Assembly (NCBI RefSeq): GCF_000931935.2
Contig: NZ_AZAC01000014.1
Location: 372,001-436,000 of the forward strand
Direction: 5' to 3'
Length of the DNA stretch: 64,000 bases
From: Dethiosulfatarculus sandiegensis
GTDB taxonomy: Bacteria > Desulfobacterota > Desulfarculia > Desulfarculales > Desulfarculaceae
Shown: positions 9,354 through 17,737 of the stretch, piece after piece
Layout of the letters: each line of letters begins with the position of its first letter
Numbering within the stretch: the stretch's first letter is position 1
Notes under the pieces: generated by a model
Seen by the model: only the letters and a program-made list of their open reading frames with translations
Told to the model about the DNA's origin: nothing
Databases searched by the model: none
Translations under genes and position numbers: made by a program

Positions 9354-9540
9354 TGCGGGTATTTTAACAAATTGAAAATACAAAGAAAATAATAAGGTTT
9401 GCGCGAACCCCAAGTTTTTGCGCATTTCAGGAGGGGGTGAATATATCGCATTTTTAAATTTATCTTTATAATCAATGGTTTGATACGTGCGCGAACCTCC
9501 CGGGGTTTTTATGTGTGTTACAGGTTCGCGCAGAAGTTCA
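9354..9540 (-). promoter_or_regulatory. probable CRISPR leader
   Basis: This is the flank beside the conserved (young) end of the array. The first 45 bp next to the last repeat are strongly A+T-rich, as leaders usually are. A 10-base element, TGCGCGAACC or its complement, occurs three times: 9400-9409, 9488-9497 and, inverted, 9523-9532. The last two form a possible hairpin. A promoter reading leftward is expected here, but I could not fix its -10 and -35 boxes. Confidence 0.65.
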
Positions 9541-9553
9541 AGAGACTGGCAAG

Positions 9554-9664
9554 AGGCGGGACTCGGCTTGTTTTTAATGCCAAAATGAGCAGTCGCCCCG
9601 CGTTGTTTAAATCCTCTTTTTCAGCACCGGCCATGGAACAGGTTTGATCTGAAGAGTCCCGCCT
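9554..9664 (-). repeat. 11-bp inverted repeat enclosing about 90 bp downstream of ycjF
   Basis: AGGCGGGACTC at 9554-9564 is the exact complement of GAGTCCCGCCT at 9654-9664. The right arm ends 4 bp before the ycjF stop codon on the minus strand. It could be a long-range RNA stem at the 3' end of the ycjX-ycjF message. There is no T tract typical of a simple terminator. Confidence 0.4.
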
Positions 9665-9667
9665 GCT

Positions 9668-10870
9668 TCAGGCCGTTTTTTCCGTAAGGGGTCTTAGATA
9701 ATGCATGCCCGCCGCGCCGAGGCGGATGAGTAAAAAGGCGTTGGCTCCGCCCTCGGCCGCCCGGCTCATGATGCCTCCGGCCAGCACCTTGAAAAAGGCC
9801 GCGGCTGCGTCGGTGCCGGTGGCGGCTGTGCCGATTATGCCCTGGGTGGCTTGGTCCATCCATTCTTCCATCTGGCTGGCTGCAAAGGCGTTGACAAAGA
9901 TACGCAGCAAAATGGAGACGGTTCCCATGCCGCCGGTGCGCAGCTGGTATATGGCGCACAATTCGTTCATAAGCTGATAGGCGTTAATAACCACAATCGC
10001 CGCGCTTAAAAAGCCGGAAGGCGCGGCCGCGGTTTTAAGGCTCACCAGCCAGGCCCTGCGGGTGATTCTTTTCTTGGCGGCCTGGTCCAGGGGTTCCAAA
10101 AAGGTTTTTTCAAACTGCATGAGCCAGGCCTCGGTGCTCTCTTCAGAGGCCAGCTCCAAGAGGTGTTTGCGCACCTTGGCCATTTGCTCAATCTCTTCAT
10201 CGGAAAAGCCCAGGGCCTGGGTCTTTTTCTTTTTCCGTCCCTTTAACGGGTAATCAGTCAAAAGTCCGCAGAGCTGTTCCTGGGCGTCCTTTAAAAGGTC
10301 ATGGGCCTTTTGACGCAGATTTGCCCTTTGCTCCAGGCTGCGCAAGGCGGTCAGGGATATCCTGGGCGACTGCCGCAAGAGCATGTAAGAAATCAGAAAA
10401 CGCCCCAAAGACCAGAGCACCAAAAGGCAGAGCAGGCCCATGAGCCCGTAGCCGCCATATCTGGCCCAGTCGGGCAGGCCCTGCAAAAGTGAGATAAAGC
10501 TCAGGGCCTGGGTTGCCAGTACCACCAGGCTCAGGCCGCAGAGCCCCAGAACCAGGTGTTTCAGCCAGGAAAAGTTGAGCCAGCCTGGCGCGCGGCCGGT
10601 TTGTTTTTGCAGGTTGGCCAGGACCTTTTCTTCCATTTCAGCGTTTTGCCTGGCGCGGGTGTCCAGTAAAAGGCTTTTGCCGTTCGGCACCTGCTCCGCC
10701 TGGCCCAGGGGCTGGTTGGGCATGCCCAGCTCCGGTTCCGGGGCAGGGGCGGGCCGGGATGTTTGTTTATCGGTTAGAGCCGGGCCCGCCTGATTGGGAT
10801 CGGCCACCCATTCTTCAGGGGCTGCTCGGTTTTCCTGTTCTGAAGGAGGCCGTGGGGTTTTTACGGTCAT
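9668..10870 (-). CDS. ycjF: YcjF-like membrane protein (DUF697)
   Basis: 400 aa. A hydrophilic, Pro/Glu/Gln-rich N-terminal region of about 95 residues is followed by two membrane helices (HLVLGLCGLSLVVLATQAL and GYGLMGLLCLLVLWSLG), then a helical domain (ISLTALRSLEQRANL, KVRKHLLELA). The C-terminal DUF697 region has RRAWLVSLKTAAAPSGFLSA, LLRIFVNAFAASQMEEWMD and the glycine/alanine-rich GIIGTAATGTDAAAAF. It follows the YcjX-type GTPase by 27 nt, the arrangement known from the enterobacterial ycjX-ycjF pair. Function is not established; the pair is linked to envelope stress in enterobacteria. The gene name rests on domain content plus synteny. Confidence 0.75.
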   Translation of the reverse strand: MTVKTPRPPSEQENRAAPEEWVADPNQAGPALTDKQTSRPAPAPEPELGMPNQPLGQAEQVPNGKSLLLDTRARQNAEMEEKVLANLQKQTGRAPGWLNFSWLKHLVLGLCGLSLVVLATQALSFISLLQGLPDWARYGGYGLMGLLCLLVLWSLGRFLISYMLLRQSPRISLTALRSLEQRANLRQKAHDLLKDAQEQLCGLLTDYPLKGRKKKKTQALGFSDEEIEQMAKVRKHLLELASEESTEAWLMQFEKTFLEPLDQAAKKRITRRAWLVSLKTAAAPSGFLSAAIVVINAYQLMNELCAIYQLRTGGMGTVSILLRIFVNAFAASQMEEWMDQATQGIIGTAATGTDAAAAFFKVLAGGIMSRAAEGGANAFLLIRLGAAGMHYLRPLTEKTA

Positions 10871-10897
10871 ATCTAAAACCCTCTTGTTTCTGAGCGG

Positions 10898-12289
10898 TTA
10901 TTCGGTCAAATGGTCTGAGGATAACAGAAAATCCGCCACCAGGTTAAGTCCCAGGTGGGGTGGGGCCAGGTCTTTTCTGGCCGGCATCTGGGGTAGTATG
11001 TCGGGAAAACGGTATTCATGGCTGCCCCAGTTTTCCGGCCAGGAACCAGGCACTTTTGAGGGGGTGAAACGCACCACCGGCGGCCTTTTTTGAGAATTTG
11101 CCTGCAACAACTCCACCGGCTGCCCCTCCAGTTTACCGTTATTCAGGCTTACTGTGGACTTGACCGCCGCACAGGCGAAATACTCCACCCTGAGCTTATA
11201 TTCTTCGCTCAAGTCGTTCATGCGGCTCTGCACCATGGCCCGCAAAAGGCTGAGCAGTTTTTGCCTGTCGCTTGCATGCACCTTGTCCGCCTTTGAGGCC
11301 ACAAAGGCTATGCGGGTTATGCCCGGCAAAGTGAGGTGTCCTGCGCTCAAGGGCTTCAACAGTCCGGAGGCGAATTGCCCCAGCACTCCCCGGCCCGGGT
11401 CCACATAGGTGATCAGGTCTTCTATCAGGGCCAAGGCCCCGTGATACATGCCCAGGCCGCCCGCCAAAATGGTGGTTATATCCAACAGCACCACCAGCTC
11501 ATTACACTGAGCCAGCCAATGGGCGGTCGGCGCAACCACCGAGCGGCGGTAATGCTCGTATCGCCTTTTGAACAGGCCAGCCAGGCCGGGGTGTTTTTTG
11601 CGAACCTCTTTGGAGAGCGGGGCAAACTGGTTGTCTTTATCCACTCCCACATAGCGGGTTTGGGCCATGCCTTTTTCATCCCTTTGGCCGCAATAATCCC
11701 CCTGGGGCCCCAAAAGAAAAGATGACGGTGTTATTACGGGGAGATAGGAAAGGCACGCCCTGGCTAAAGCCAGGCGGTAGGCATGCAGGATTTCATCTTG
11801 ATCCGGATTCGAGTCTTGGTTGGCCGCCTTGGCCAGAGTCTTGATATAGCCTTGGGCGTGGGCCAGGTATTCCGGTTCCGTGCTGAAAAGCCCGCATATT
11901 TCATCAGACCAGGATTCATAGCTGTTCTTGGCTATGCGGATATCAGCCAGACGTTCGCCGGGCAGATCGGTGAGGGTAAGGTCCATGAGGGTGTAACGCC
12001 AGTCGCTTCTGGTCAGGTTAAAGCGAAACTGCCTGGCCATGCGGGTCTTGGTGGGCCATCTCTGCAGGCTCACCAGGCTGTGGCGATGACTTTCATAGTC
12101 AAATGCCCTGAAACCGTCTTCAACAGGCAGGGGGTTGAAGTTACCCAACCTTATTCTTTTTTTGCCCAGGGGAAAGCGGTCCGGGTCATGGCGCTCCAGA
12201 TGGTTTATCAAAGAGGTCATGAATACGGTCTTGCCCGACCGATACATGCCGACCACACCAATGCGTTTGTTGAACCCGAAAAATCGCAA
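10898..12289 (-). CDS. ycjX: YcjX-family P-loop GTPase (DUF463)
   Basis: 463 aa, close to the 465 aa of E. coli YcjX. The P-loop is near the N-terminus: GVVGMYRSGKTVFMTSLINH, with the RSGKT form typical of this family. Then come LTDLPGERLADI (switch/Walker B region) and FVASKADKV near residue 340, the G4-like base-recognition element. The tail includes PGSWPENWG, F-P-D-I-LPQMPARKD and LNLVADFLL, as in YcjX. It is first in a two-gene operon with the DUF697 protein. It probably acts at the inner membrane with its partner; the reaction is presumed nucleotide hydrolysis and the cellular job is unknown. Confidence 0.85.
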   Translation of the reverse strand: MRFFGFNKRIGVVGMYRSGKTVFMTSLINHLERHDPDRFPLGKKRIRLGNFNPLPVEDGFRAFDYESHRHSLVSLQRWPTKTRMARQFRFNLTRSDWRYTLMDLTLTDLPGERLADIRIAKNSYESWSDEICGLFSTEPEYLAHAQGYIKTLAKAANQDSNPDQDEILHAYRLALARACLSYLPVITPSSFLLGPQGDYCGQRDEKGMAQTRYVGVDKDNQFAPLSKEVRKKHPGLAGLFKRRYEHYRRSVVAPTAHWLAQCNELVVLLDITTILAGGLGMYHGALALIEDLITYVDPGRGVLGQFASGLLKPLSAGHLTLPGITRIAFVASKADKVHASDRQKLLSLLRAMVQSRMNDLSEEYKLRVEYFACAAVKSTVSLNNGKLEGQPVELLQANSQKRPPVVRFTPSKVPGSWPENWGSHEYRFPDILPQMPARKDLAPPHLGLNLVADFLLSSDHLTE

Positions 12290-12340
12290 CTCTAATTTTC
12301 CCCCTGATCATGGCCGGTTCAGTGTTTATAGGCAAAAGGA

Positions 12341-12490
12341 TTAGTGATGTCTTAAAAACCTACTATACACCACTTGAACTGTCAGGCCCTCCAAGTACTC
12401 CCGCCTGGATTTAAAGATTTTTCGGAATTCCTTGGTTATGTTAAAAAACGCATTGGTGTCCGGAGGTTCAGGGCGTGTAAGGGGAGACAT
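12341..12490 (-). CDS. possible small protein, 49 aa
   Basis: ATG at 12490 to TAA at 12341-12343, beginning MSPLTRPEPPDTNAFFNITK and continuing with a basic helix-like part (EFRKIFKSRREYLEGL) and a short beta-like end. A GGAAAAG sequence lies a few bases before the start. The composition looks protein-like, and it sits on the same strand as ycjX about 50 bp upstream of that gene, so it could be the first member of that operon. I do not recognise it, and it may be chance. Confidence 0.35.
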   Translation of the reverse strand: MSPLTRPEPPDTNAFFNITKEFRKIFKSRREYLEGLTVQVVYSRFLRHH

Positions 12491-12625
12491 CAAGCTTTTC
12501 CGTTTAAATGGTTTGTTTTTTAGTCTTTCTTAAAATAAAAAACCAGGGTTTGCAGGATGCTGTCGGGCATTTTGTTCATGCGAGGCTTGTGTTATGAACA
12601 CACATCTTGGCACACGATGAAAGAG

Positions 12626-13402
12626 TCATAGATTCGTTAAGATACAATCGTGCAATGAGCTAACCGTGAGTTGAAGTTCTTGACGACGATTTTGCCAATC
12701 ATTTTCACATCCGCTCAAATAGGCCTCTCGCGCATCAACTAAAACTGCCGCCTGTTCGGCCGCTAGGCGAGTCGCCGCCCAATTCGCTGCAACATCCTTA
12801 GAAACAAACTCACCGGTAACTGATGTCCGCCACATACGCGTCAGAGTTAACAGAACGTTGAGTTCATCTCCCTGTAATGTCTCGATTAAAGCTGGAAGGA
12901 TATCTTTGATTGCACGGCGTATGTCAGGTTTTGGAATAGCTGGTAGAAGCTCGTTTGCGTTTGGTCCGACCAGAGGTTTCGCTTCTTGTCGCGACTGGGC
13001 CAGCACCAAGGTAAGCTCTGGATCACAGACAGACTTGGAACTTTCGCCCGCCTCGTATTCGTGACGCAACCACTCCCCGTAAATGAATTCGCTCCTTGCA
13101 GGATAGAACGACCCAGCAAGATCGGAGCGCAAAAATACAATCACCTCAAGAGGATGGCGTCCATACGGATCAAAAGGATATCGCCCGGATATGTCCATTA
13201 ACTCGGATGTAAGACCTCTTCGAACCTTAGAAGTCATCGGTTGGTCAATGACCACTAGCAGATCTACATCGCTGCGGGGGCGGAGTTCACCAGCCACAGC
13301 CGAGCCATGAAGATAGACAGCCACCAGCGATTTCGCAAACCGCTTCTGGATAATCAACAACGCCTTATCTGCTTCGGTGGGAACGATCACTAAACAGCCC
13401 AT
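12626..13402 (-). CDS. aadA-like: AadA-like aminoglycoside nucleotidyltransferase, ANT(3'')-I type
   Basis: 258 aa from the ATG at 13402; the frame stays open upstream, but this start gives the normal AadA length (259-263 aa). The polymerase-beta-type nucleotidyltransferase centre is intact: YLHGSAVAGELRPRSDVDLL with G33, S34, D45 and D47, and E86 in PLEVIVFL. AadA-like features follow: SEFIYGEWLRHEYEAG, LVLAQSRQEAKPLVGP, NVLLTLTRMW and KDVAANWAATRL. The family adenylates streptomycin at 3'' and spectinomycin at 9. Whether this copy confers resistance is unknown. I see no attC site behind it, so it does not look like an integron cassette. The ribosome-binding site is poor. It is isolated, between ycjX and a regulator, and flanked by unassigned sequence. 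Confidence 0.85.
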   Translation of the reverse strand: MGCLVIVPTEADKALLIIQKRFAKSLVAVYLHGSAVAGELRPRSDVDLLVVIDQPMTSKVRRGLTSELMDISGRYPFDPYGRHPLEVIVFLRSDLAGSFYPARSEFIYGEWLRHEYEAGESSKSVCDPELTLVLAQSRQEAKPLVGPNANELLPAIPKPDIRRAIKDILPALIETLQGDELNVLLTLTRMWRTSVTGEFVSKDVAANWAATRLAAEQAAVLVDAREAYLSGCENDWQNRRQELQLTVSSLHDCILTNL

Positions 13403-13895
13403 CTGAAATATCAAGAGAATGATGCTTTTGAAGAAATTATCATCCTCAGGCAACACTGTCACCATATTATCCGTTGCTCGCATGGGAGGCAAAACCTTTG
13501 CCATGGAACGCATTACCCATCGCAGCCATGAGGCGTATGCGCAGGACTTGACCGGACATCGGCTCAAGCGTCAGAGATGCGTCGGTTGGGAACACCTGTT
13601 CCTCGTTACCTGGGAGTTAAGCGCCCAAGAAGACAAAATTCTGCATGCCGCGAACCAACGGCAAAACAGAGAGCTTCATTCAGCCCAGCATCAAGGAGTG
13701 AGCCTACAGCCAAGCCTATGAGTCATCGAGAGTGTCTAATTAATTTTTCGTGTGTGTAAGGTGTTTTTCAGCCCGTGTTAAGGACGTAACCCTATGAGCC
13801 TTGACGTAGGTTCTAATAATGCTTTACACACAGAAAGCCACACGCCTCTGCAAGGGCGCTGCAATACACACCATAAACCACGACAAAAACTGTTT
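13403..13895. other. gene-poor stretch with possible mobile-element debris
   Basis: No convincing gene lies here. Minus-strand frames give protein-like fragments broken by stops, for example QVLRIRLMAAMGNAFHGKGF near 13480-13545, next to the AadA start. At about 13730-13762 the complement reads CTTACACACACGAAAAATTA, loosely like the ends of IS256/Mutator-type elements, and a related CTTTACACACAG lies at 13822-13833. Acquisition of the resistance-like gene through a now-decayed element is possible but unproven. Confidence 0.3.
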
Positions 13896-15686
13896 TCAGA
13901 TGCCGAGTTCCTTTATGCGGCGGTAAAGGGTGGGCAGGCTTATGCCCAGCTCCCTGGCCACCTCTTTTTTGCCGGGGACTGAGCTGCCGTGAAGCTCCAG
14001 GCTCTGGACAATGATAAGCCTTTCATATTCCTTGATCCTGGCCATAAGTCCTTGCTCCTTGGGCGGAAGCTGGATTGACTGACACACATTGGCCGGAAGG
14101 CAGGCCTTGGTGATTTTCTCGGACCGTTCCATGTTAACCGCGTATTCAATTGCGTTTTCCAGTTCACGCACATTGCCCGGCCAAGGGTGAATCAAAAGCT
14201 GTTCCCTGGCCTTTTGATCCAGACCCTTGACCTGGCTGTGAAAACGGGCCGCGTATTTTTTCATGAAATATTCCGCCAAAACCAGGATATCTGATTTTCT
14301 TTCCCTTAAAGGCGGTATGGTGAGCGGCATGACACTGAGCCTGAAGAAGAGATCTCTTCTGAATTTATGCAGGTATTCCCTGCTCTCCAGGTTTTGGTTG
14401 GTGGCGGCTATGACCCTGGCCTTTACCGGTATGGGGTTGACGCTTCCCACCCTTTCTACGATTTTTTCCTGTAGAACCCTTAACAGCTTGGCCTGCATAT
14501 GCAGGGGCATGTCTCCGATTTCATCTAAAAAAATGGTGCCCTTGCCCGCCATTTCGAATTTTCCGGGTTTGCCTCCCTTTTTGGCGCCGGTGAAGGCTCC
14601 GTCTGTGTAGCCAAAGAGTTCACTCTCCAAAAGCGCTTCCGGTATGGCTGCGCAGTTGATGGGGATAAAGGGTGCGTTCCTCCTGGGCGAGTGATTGTGT
14701 ATGGCCCTGGCAAAAAGCTCTTTTCCAGTGCCGCTTTCCCCCTGGATCAGGATGGTGGAGTCGTTGGCCGATATCTGGCTGGCATAGTTCACCACTGCCC
14801 TTATCTCCGGGCTGTCGCCTTTTATGTCGTCAAAGGAATACCTTATCTGGGTTTGGGAATATTCATAGACCTGGTTGTGAACCTGGTCCATATCCTCAAT
14901 GTGCATGACGGCTCCGGCCACCTTTTCCTTGACTATTATGGGGTCGGCCGAGACCAGGAATTTGCCCTTTTCCGGATTTTGAGCCGAGACCTCCAGGCGT
15001 TTCAGGCTTCTGCCCTGGTTGATGAGAAAGTCATAGACCTGAAAGGGTAGAAATTCCCGGATGGAGTGGTTGATCCAGTCTTTTTGGTTGATGTCCGCCA
15101 TTTTTTGGGCGGTTTTGTTGCTTTGAGTTATGGTGCCGTAGCGGTCCACCATGATTATGCCGTCATCCAGGAAATCCATGGTGGTCTGCAACTGCTTGGT
15201 GACCAGTTTTTCGTTGGCCATGGCCTCGCCGAGTTTTATGTCCTTGCAGATCAGGTCTGCCATTTCGCCGATAAACTCAAGCAATACTTCGGTATTGGCC
15301 AGGATTCTTTCCTTTTGGGCCTGGGTGTAGGTAACCATGAGGATAACGCCTATTATCTCGCCGTCATATTTCATGGTGCGGATCACCTCCGCGGTTTCAG
15401 GGCAGTTGTTCTCGTATTTACAGCCTTTACAGAACTCATGGTGCCCCGGATTCGGTATAACCGAGGAGCCTGTCTCGTTGACTTTTTGTACAAAGCTTTT
15501 GTTTATATCGGTTCCCCTTTTATTTAAAAAGGTTTTGCTGGTGGCCACCAACTGGAACTGATCATCTATCATGGCCACATCCACTCCCAGGGCGGCGGCA
15601 ATGGCCTGGGTGGCGTGTTGCGCCGTATCAGCCACAAATTGAAGCCTGGTCACTGGTAAAATCCTTTCCCAAGGGGGCGTTTTCAA
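13896..15686 (-). CDS. sigma-54-dependent transcriptional activator with N-terminal sensor and PAS domains
   Basis: 596 aa. Residues 1-180 form a sensor region with a cysteine cluster (C86, C89 and C95 in EFCKGCKYENNC) that might bind metal or sense redox. A PAS domain (MDFLDDGIIMVDRYGTITQS) covers about 190-290. The AAA+ domain has Walker A GESGTGKE, the sigma-54-contacting GAFTGA loop, GKGTIFLDEIGDM (Walker B) and RRDLFFRLSVMPL. A Fis-type HTH ends the protein (REL-GISLPTLYRRIKEL). It binds upstream enhancers and drives sigma-54 RNA polymerase. It is divergent from the SHMT-like operon, which has a good -24/-12 promoter, so that operon is its likely target. The signal is probably the imported compound or its product. 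Confidence 0.9.
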   Translation of the reverse strand: MKTPPWERILPVTRLQFVADTAQHATQAIAAALGVDVAMIDDQFQLVATSKTFLNKRGTDINKSFVQKVNETGSSVIPNPGHHEFCKGCKYENNCPETAEVIRTMKYDGEIIGVILMVTYTQAQKERILANTEVLLEFIGEMADLICKDIKLGEAMANEKLVTKQLQTTMDFLDDGIIMVDRYGTITQSNKTAQKMADINQKDWINHSIREFLPFQVYDFLINQGRSLKRLEVSAQNPEKGKFLVSADPIIVKEKVAGAVMHIEDMDQVHNQVYEYSQTQIRYSFDDIKGDSPEIRAVVNYASQISANDSTILIQGESGTGKELFARAIHNHSPRRNAPFIPINCAAIPEALLESELFGYTDGAFTGAKKGGKPGKFEMAGKGTIFLDEIGDMPLHMQAKLLRVLQEKIVERVGSVNPIPVKARVIAATNQNLESREYLHKFRRDLFFRLSVMPLTIPPLRERKSDILVLAEYFMKKYAARFHSQVKGLDQKAREQLLIHPWPGNVRELENAIEYAVNMERSEKITKACLPANVCQSIQLPPKEQGLMARIKEYERLIIVQSLELHGSSVPGKKEVARELGISLPTLYRRIKELGI

Positions 15687-16332
15687 AAATCCTTTTGGTT
15701 TTTTGACCCGGTTTATTTAAAAAATAAATTATTCTCGTTTCCTGTTAGTTCTAACCCCTCTTGATTAGGGGACAGGTTTATTCAGCTTCAACCTTGTCTT
15801 ATCTAAGGGGTCGCAATCTAAAGCTCTGGCCTGTATTCTCAAAAATCTGATTTGGAAAAATTGTTTCTTAGCCTTGATTTAGCTAACAAAGCATACTGTA
15901 TGATTAATTGTCAATAGTGATATTTTGCACCAAGGCGCCCGTAGCGTGGTTTTTCAAGATTGATAAATTAGGTTTTCGCAAATGATAATTTATGCTAAGT
16001 AGCTGACATTCGTGTTCCCTTTGTAAATAAATTGTCATCTGAACGCCCGATTATAATAGGCTGATTTTAAAATTTATCAGATTTGAAAAGGAAGCTGTTG
16101 AAATGGGCTTTTTGTGAAACCTTACACAATCTCCGAGTAAAAAAATATCAATAATGATTAAGAGGTGTTATTGCGTGGTTCCCCGGTTTTTTTAAGGGGA
16201 ATACAAATCATGGCATCTATTTTGCTCCGGCTGTTCCTGAAAGAAATATAAGCGTCGCGCTTTTTTATTGGCCTGAAACAGGAATCCGGATTCCATTTGC
16301 TTCCCTCAAGGGATTCAAAAGGAGCACCTTAG
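15687..16332. promoter_or_regulatory. divergent control region of the sigma-54 activator and SHMT-like operon
   Basis: A+T-rich region of 646 bp between divergent genes. It holds the -24/-12 promoter (16211-16226), a perfect 11-bp dyad CATACTGTATG at 15892-15902, and TTCCCC/GGGGAA arms at 16179-16184 and 16196-16201 just upstream of the promoter. A CCCCT/AGGGG hairpin lies near 15757-15774. The dyad, about 310 bp before the promoter, is a reasonable enhancer candidate for the activator; IHF-type bending sequence is plentiful but not specific. Confidence 0.55.
16211..16226 (+). promoter_or_regulatory. sigma-54 (-24/-12) promoter
   Basis: TGGCATCTATTTTGCT matches the consensus TGGCAYRNNNNTTGCW at every fixed position except the R. 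The GG and GC doublets have the required spacing. It lies 107 bp before the SHMT-like start codon and opposite a sigma-54 activator gene. Confidence 0.8.
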
Positions 16333-17568
16333 ATGCAGTATTTGCCCCAGGATGATCCGGTTGTCGCCGAGTTGATCCAACGGGAAGAAACACGCATAGA
16401 GAACACCTTGGACCTGATAGCCGCGGAGAACCATTCGCCTTTGTCAGTGGCCGAGGCTTTGGGGTCCATATTTAACACCAAAACCATAGAAGGCTATCCC
16501 GGCAAACGGTTTCACGCCGGTTGCGAAAATGCTGACGAGGTCGAAAACCTGGCTATTGAGCGCGCCAAAGAGCTCTTCGGAGCGGAATATGTGAATGTGC
16601 AGCCGCACAGTGGGACCTCTTCGAACCTGGCGGTGTACTTTTCCGTGCTTAAACCTGGCGACCGGATCCTGGCCATGAGCCTCCCCCATGGCGGCCACCT
16701 CTCCCATGGGCACCAGGCTTCCATCACCAGCAAGTGTTTCAATTTTAAGCATTACACAGTCAACACCGAGACCGAACTTCTGGATTACGACCAGATCAGG
16801 GAAATGGCGCTTGAATTCAAGCCCAATATGATCGTGGCCGGAGCTTCCGCCTATCCGCGTTTGATTGATTATCAGGCCATGAGCGAGGTGGCGAAAGAAG
16901 TGGGGGCCTATCTGTTGGCCGATGTGGCTCACTTGGGCGGTCTGGTGGCGGCGGGGGTTATACCAAGCCCGGTGCCTCATTGCGATTTTGTGACCTTCAC
17001 CTGCTACAAGACCATGATGGGCGGCCGGGGAGGCGTGATCCTAAGCAGGGAAAAGTATGGCGCTAAATTGAATCGGGCCATATTCCCCGGTTGTCAGGGA
17101 ACCAGCGCGGTCAACATGATCGCCGCCAAGGCGGTTATCTTCAAGCTGGCCTTGGAACCTGAATTCAAGGCTATCCAGCAAAAAACCATAGAAAACGCCC
17201 ACTCTTTGGCCTCTGAGCTGGAAAAGAGGGGCTTCCGCCTGGTAACCGGCGGCACAGACAACCATCAGGTGATTATCGATGTAACCCAGAAAGGCGTTAG
17301 CGGGGCCAAGGCCGAGAAGGTCATGGAATCCGTGGGCCTCATAGCAAACCGCAACATGATACCCGCTGATGCCGACAAAAAAGGCTCGATCAGCGGGATA
17401 CGCCTCGGCACAGCGGGGATTACGGTTCGTAAAATGGCCGAACCAGAGATGGCCGGGATCGCGGCCTTGATTGACGACACCCTCAAGGCTGACGGCAATA
17501 GGGAGGAATTGGACAAAGTGGCTGAAAGGGTGCTTGATCTGGCCGGGCGTTTCCCGGTTTACAAATAG
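16333..17568 (+). CDS. serine hydroxymethyltransferase-family PLP enzyme, variant paralog
   Basis: 411 aa, fold-type I PLP enzyme aligning end to end with GlyA. Conserved parts: NVQPHSGTSSNLAVY, PHGGHLSHG, D197 and H200 in LLADVAHLGGLVAAG, the PLP lysine K226, and SGIRLGT for the substrate carboxylate. Departures at the active site: the usual His before the lysine is Tyr (TCYKTMMGG, against THKTLAGP), the usual YYGGCE is FHAGCE (F60, H61), and FPGGQGGP is FPGCQGTS. Retro-aldol chemistry is likely, but the substrate may not be serine: threonine-type or alpha-methylserine-type substrates are possible, and the latter yields alanine. It is first in the sigma-54 operon. AGGAG precedes the ATG. Confidence 0.85.
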   Translation: MQYLPQDDPVVAELIQREETRIENTLDLIAAENHSPLSVAEALGSIFNTKTIEGYPGKRFHAGCENADEVENLAIERAKELFGAEYVNVQPHSGTSSNLAVYFSVLKPGDRILAMSLPHGGHLSHGHQASITSKCFNFKHYTVNTETELLDYDQIREMALEFKPNMIVAGASAYPRLIDYQAMSEVAKEVGAYLLADVAHLGGLVAAGVIPSPVPHCDFVTFTCYKTMMGGRGGVILSREKYGAKLNRAIFPGCQGTSAVNMIAAKAVIFKLALEPEFKAIQQKTIENAHSLASELEKRGFRLVTGGTDNHQVIIDVTQKGVSGAKAEKVMESVGLIANRNMIPADADKKGSISGIRLGTAGITVRKMAEPEMAGIAALIDDTLKADGNREELDKVAERVLDLAGRFPVYK

Positions 17569-17737
17569 GCTTTTGCCCAGGTCTTTATCACCTGAGCCGA
17601 GGAAAAAATAAGCAGGTGCAACCGGCGTTTCTAAAGCCGGATGAAGAACAGTTTTTCAGGACATGAAGACAACTTGTGCCTTTAAGGGATCCTGAAACAA
17701 TTACACGCCCAAAAACGATGAAGGAGAGTTTTATAAA

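Noticed and set aside
7182..9392. Many overlapping open frames of 65-180 codons on both strands with repeated R-G-R-D / HAGAWIET-like peptides
   Set aside because: They are translations of the CRISPR repeats; each peptide repeat is the 32-bp repeat read in a different frame.
9668..12289. ycjX-ycjF as part of a CRISPR or other defence system
   Set aside because: Both proteins match the ordinary YcjX and DUF697 families with their usual pairing; adjacency to the array leader is the only link.
12600..12625. attC site expected behind an aadA cassette
   Set aside because: No inverted core and simple-site pattern was found downstream of the gene, so an integron cassette is not supported.
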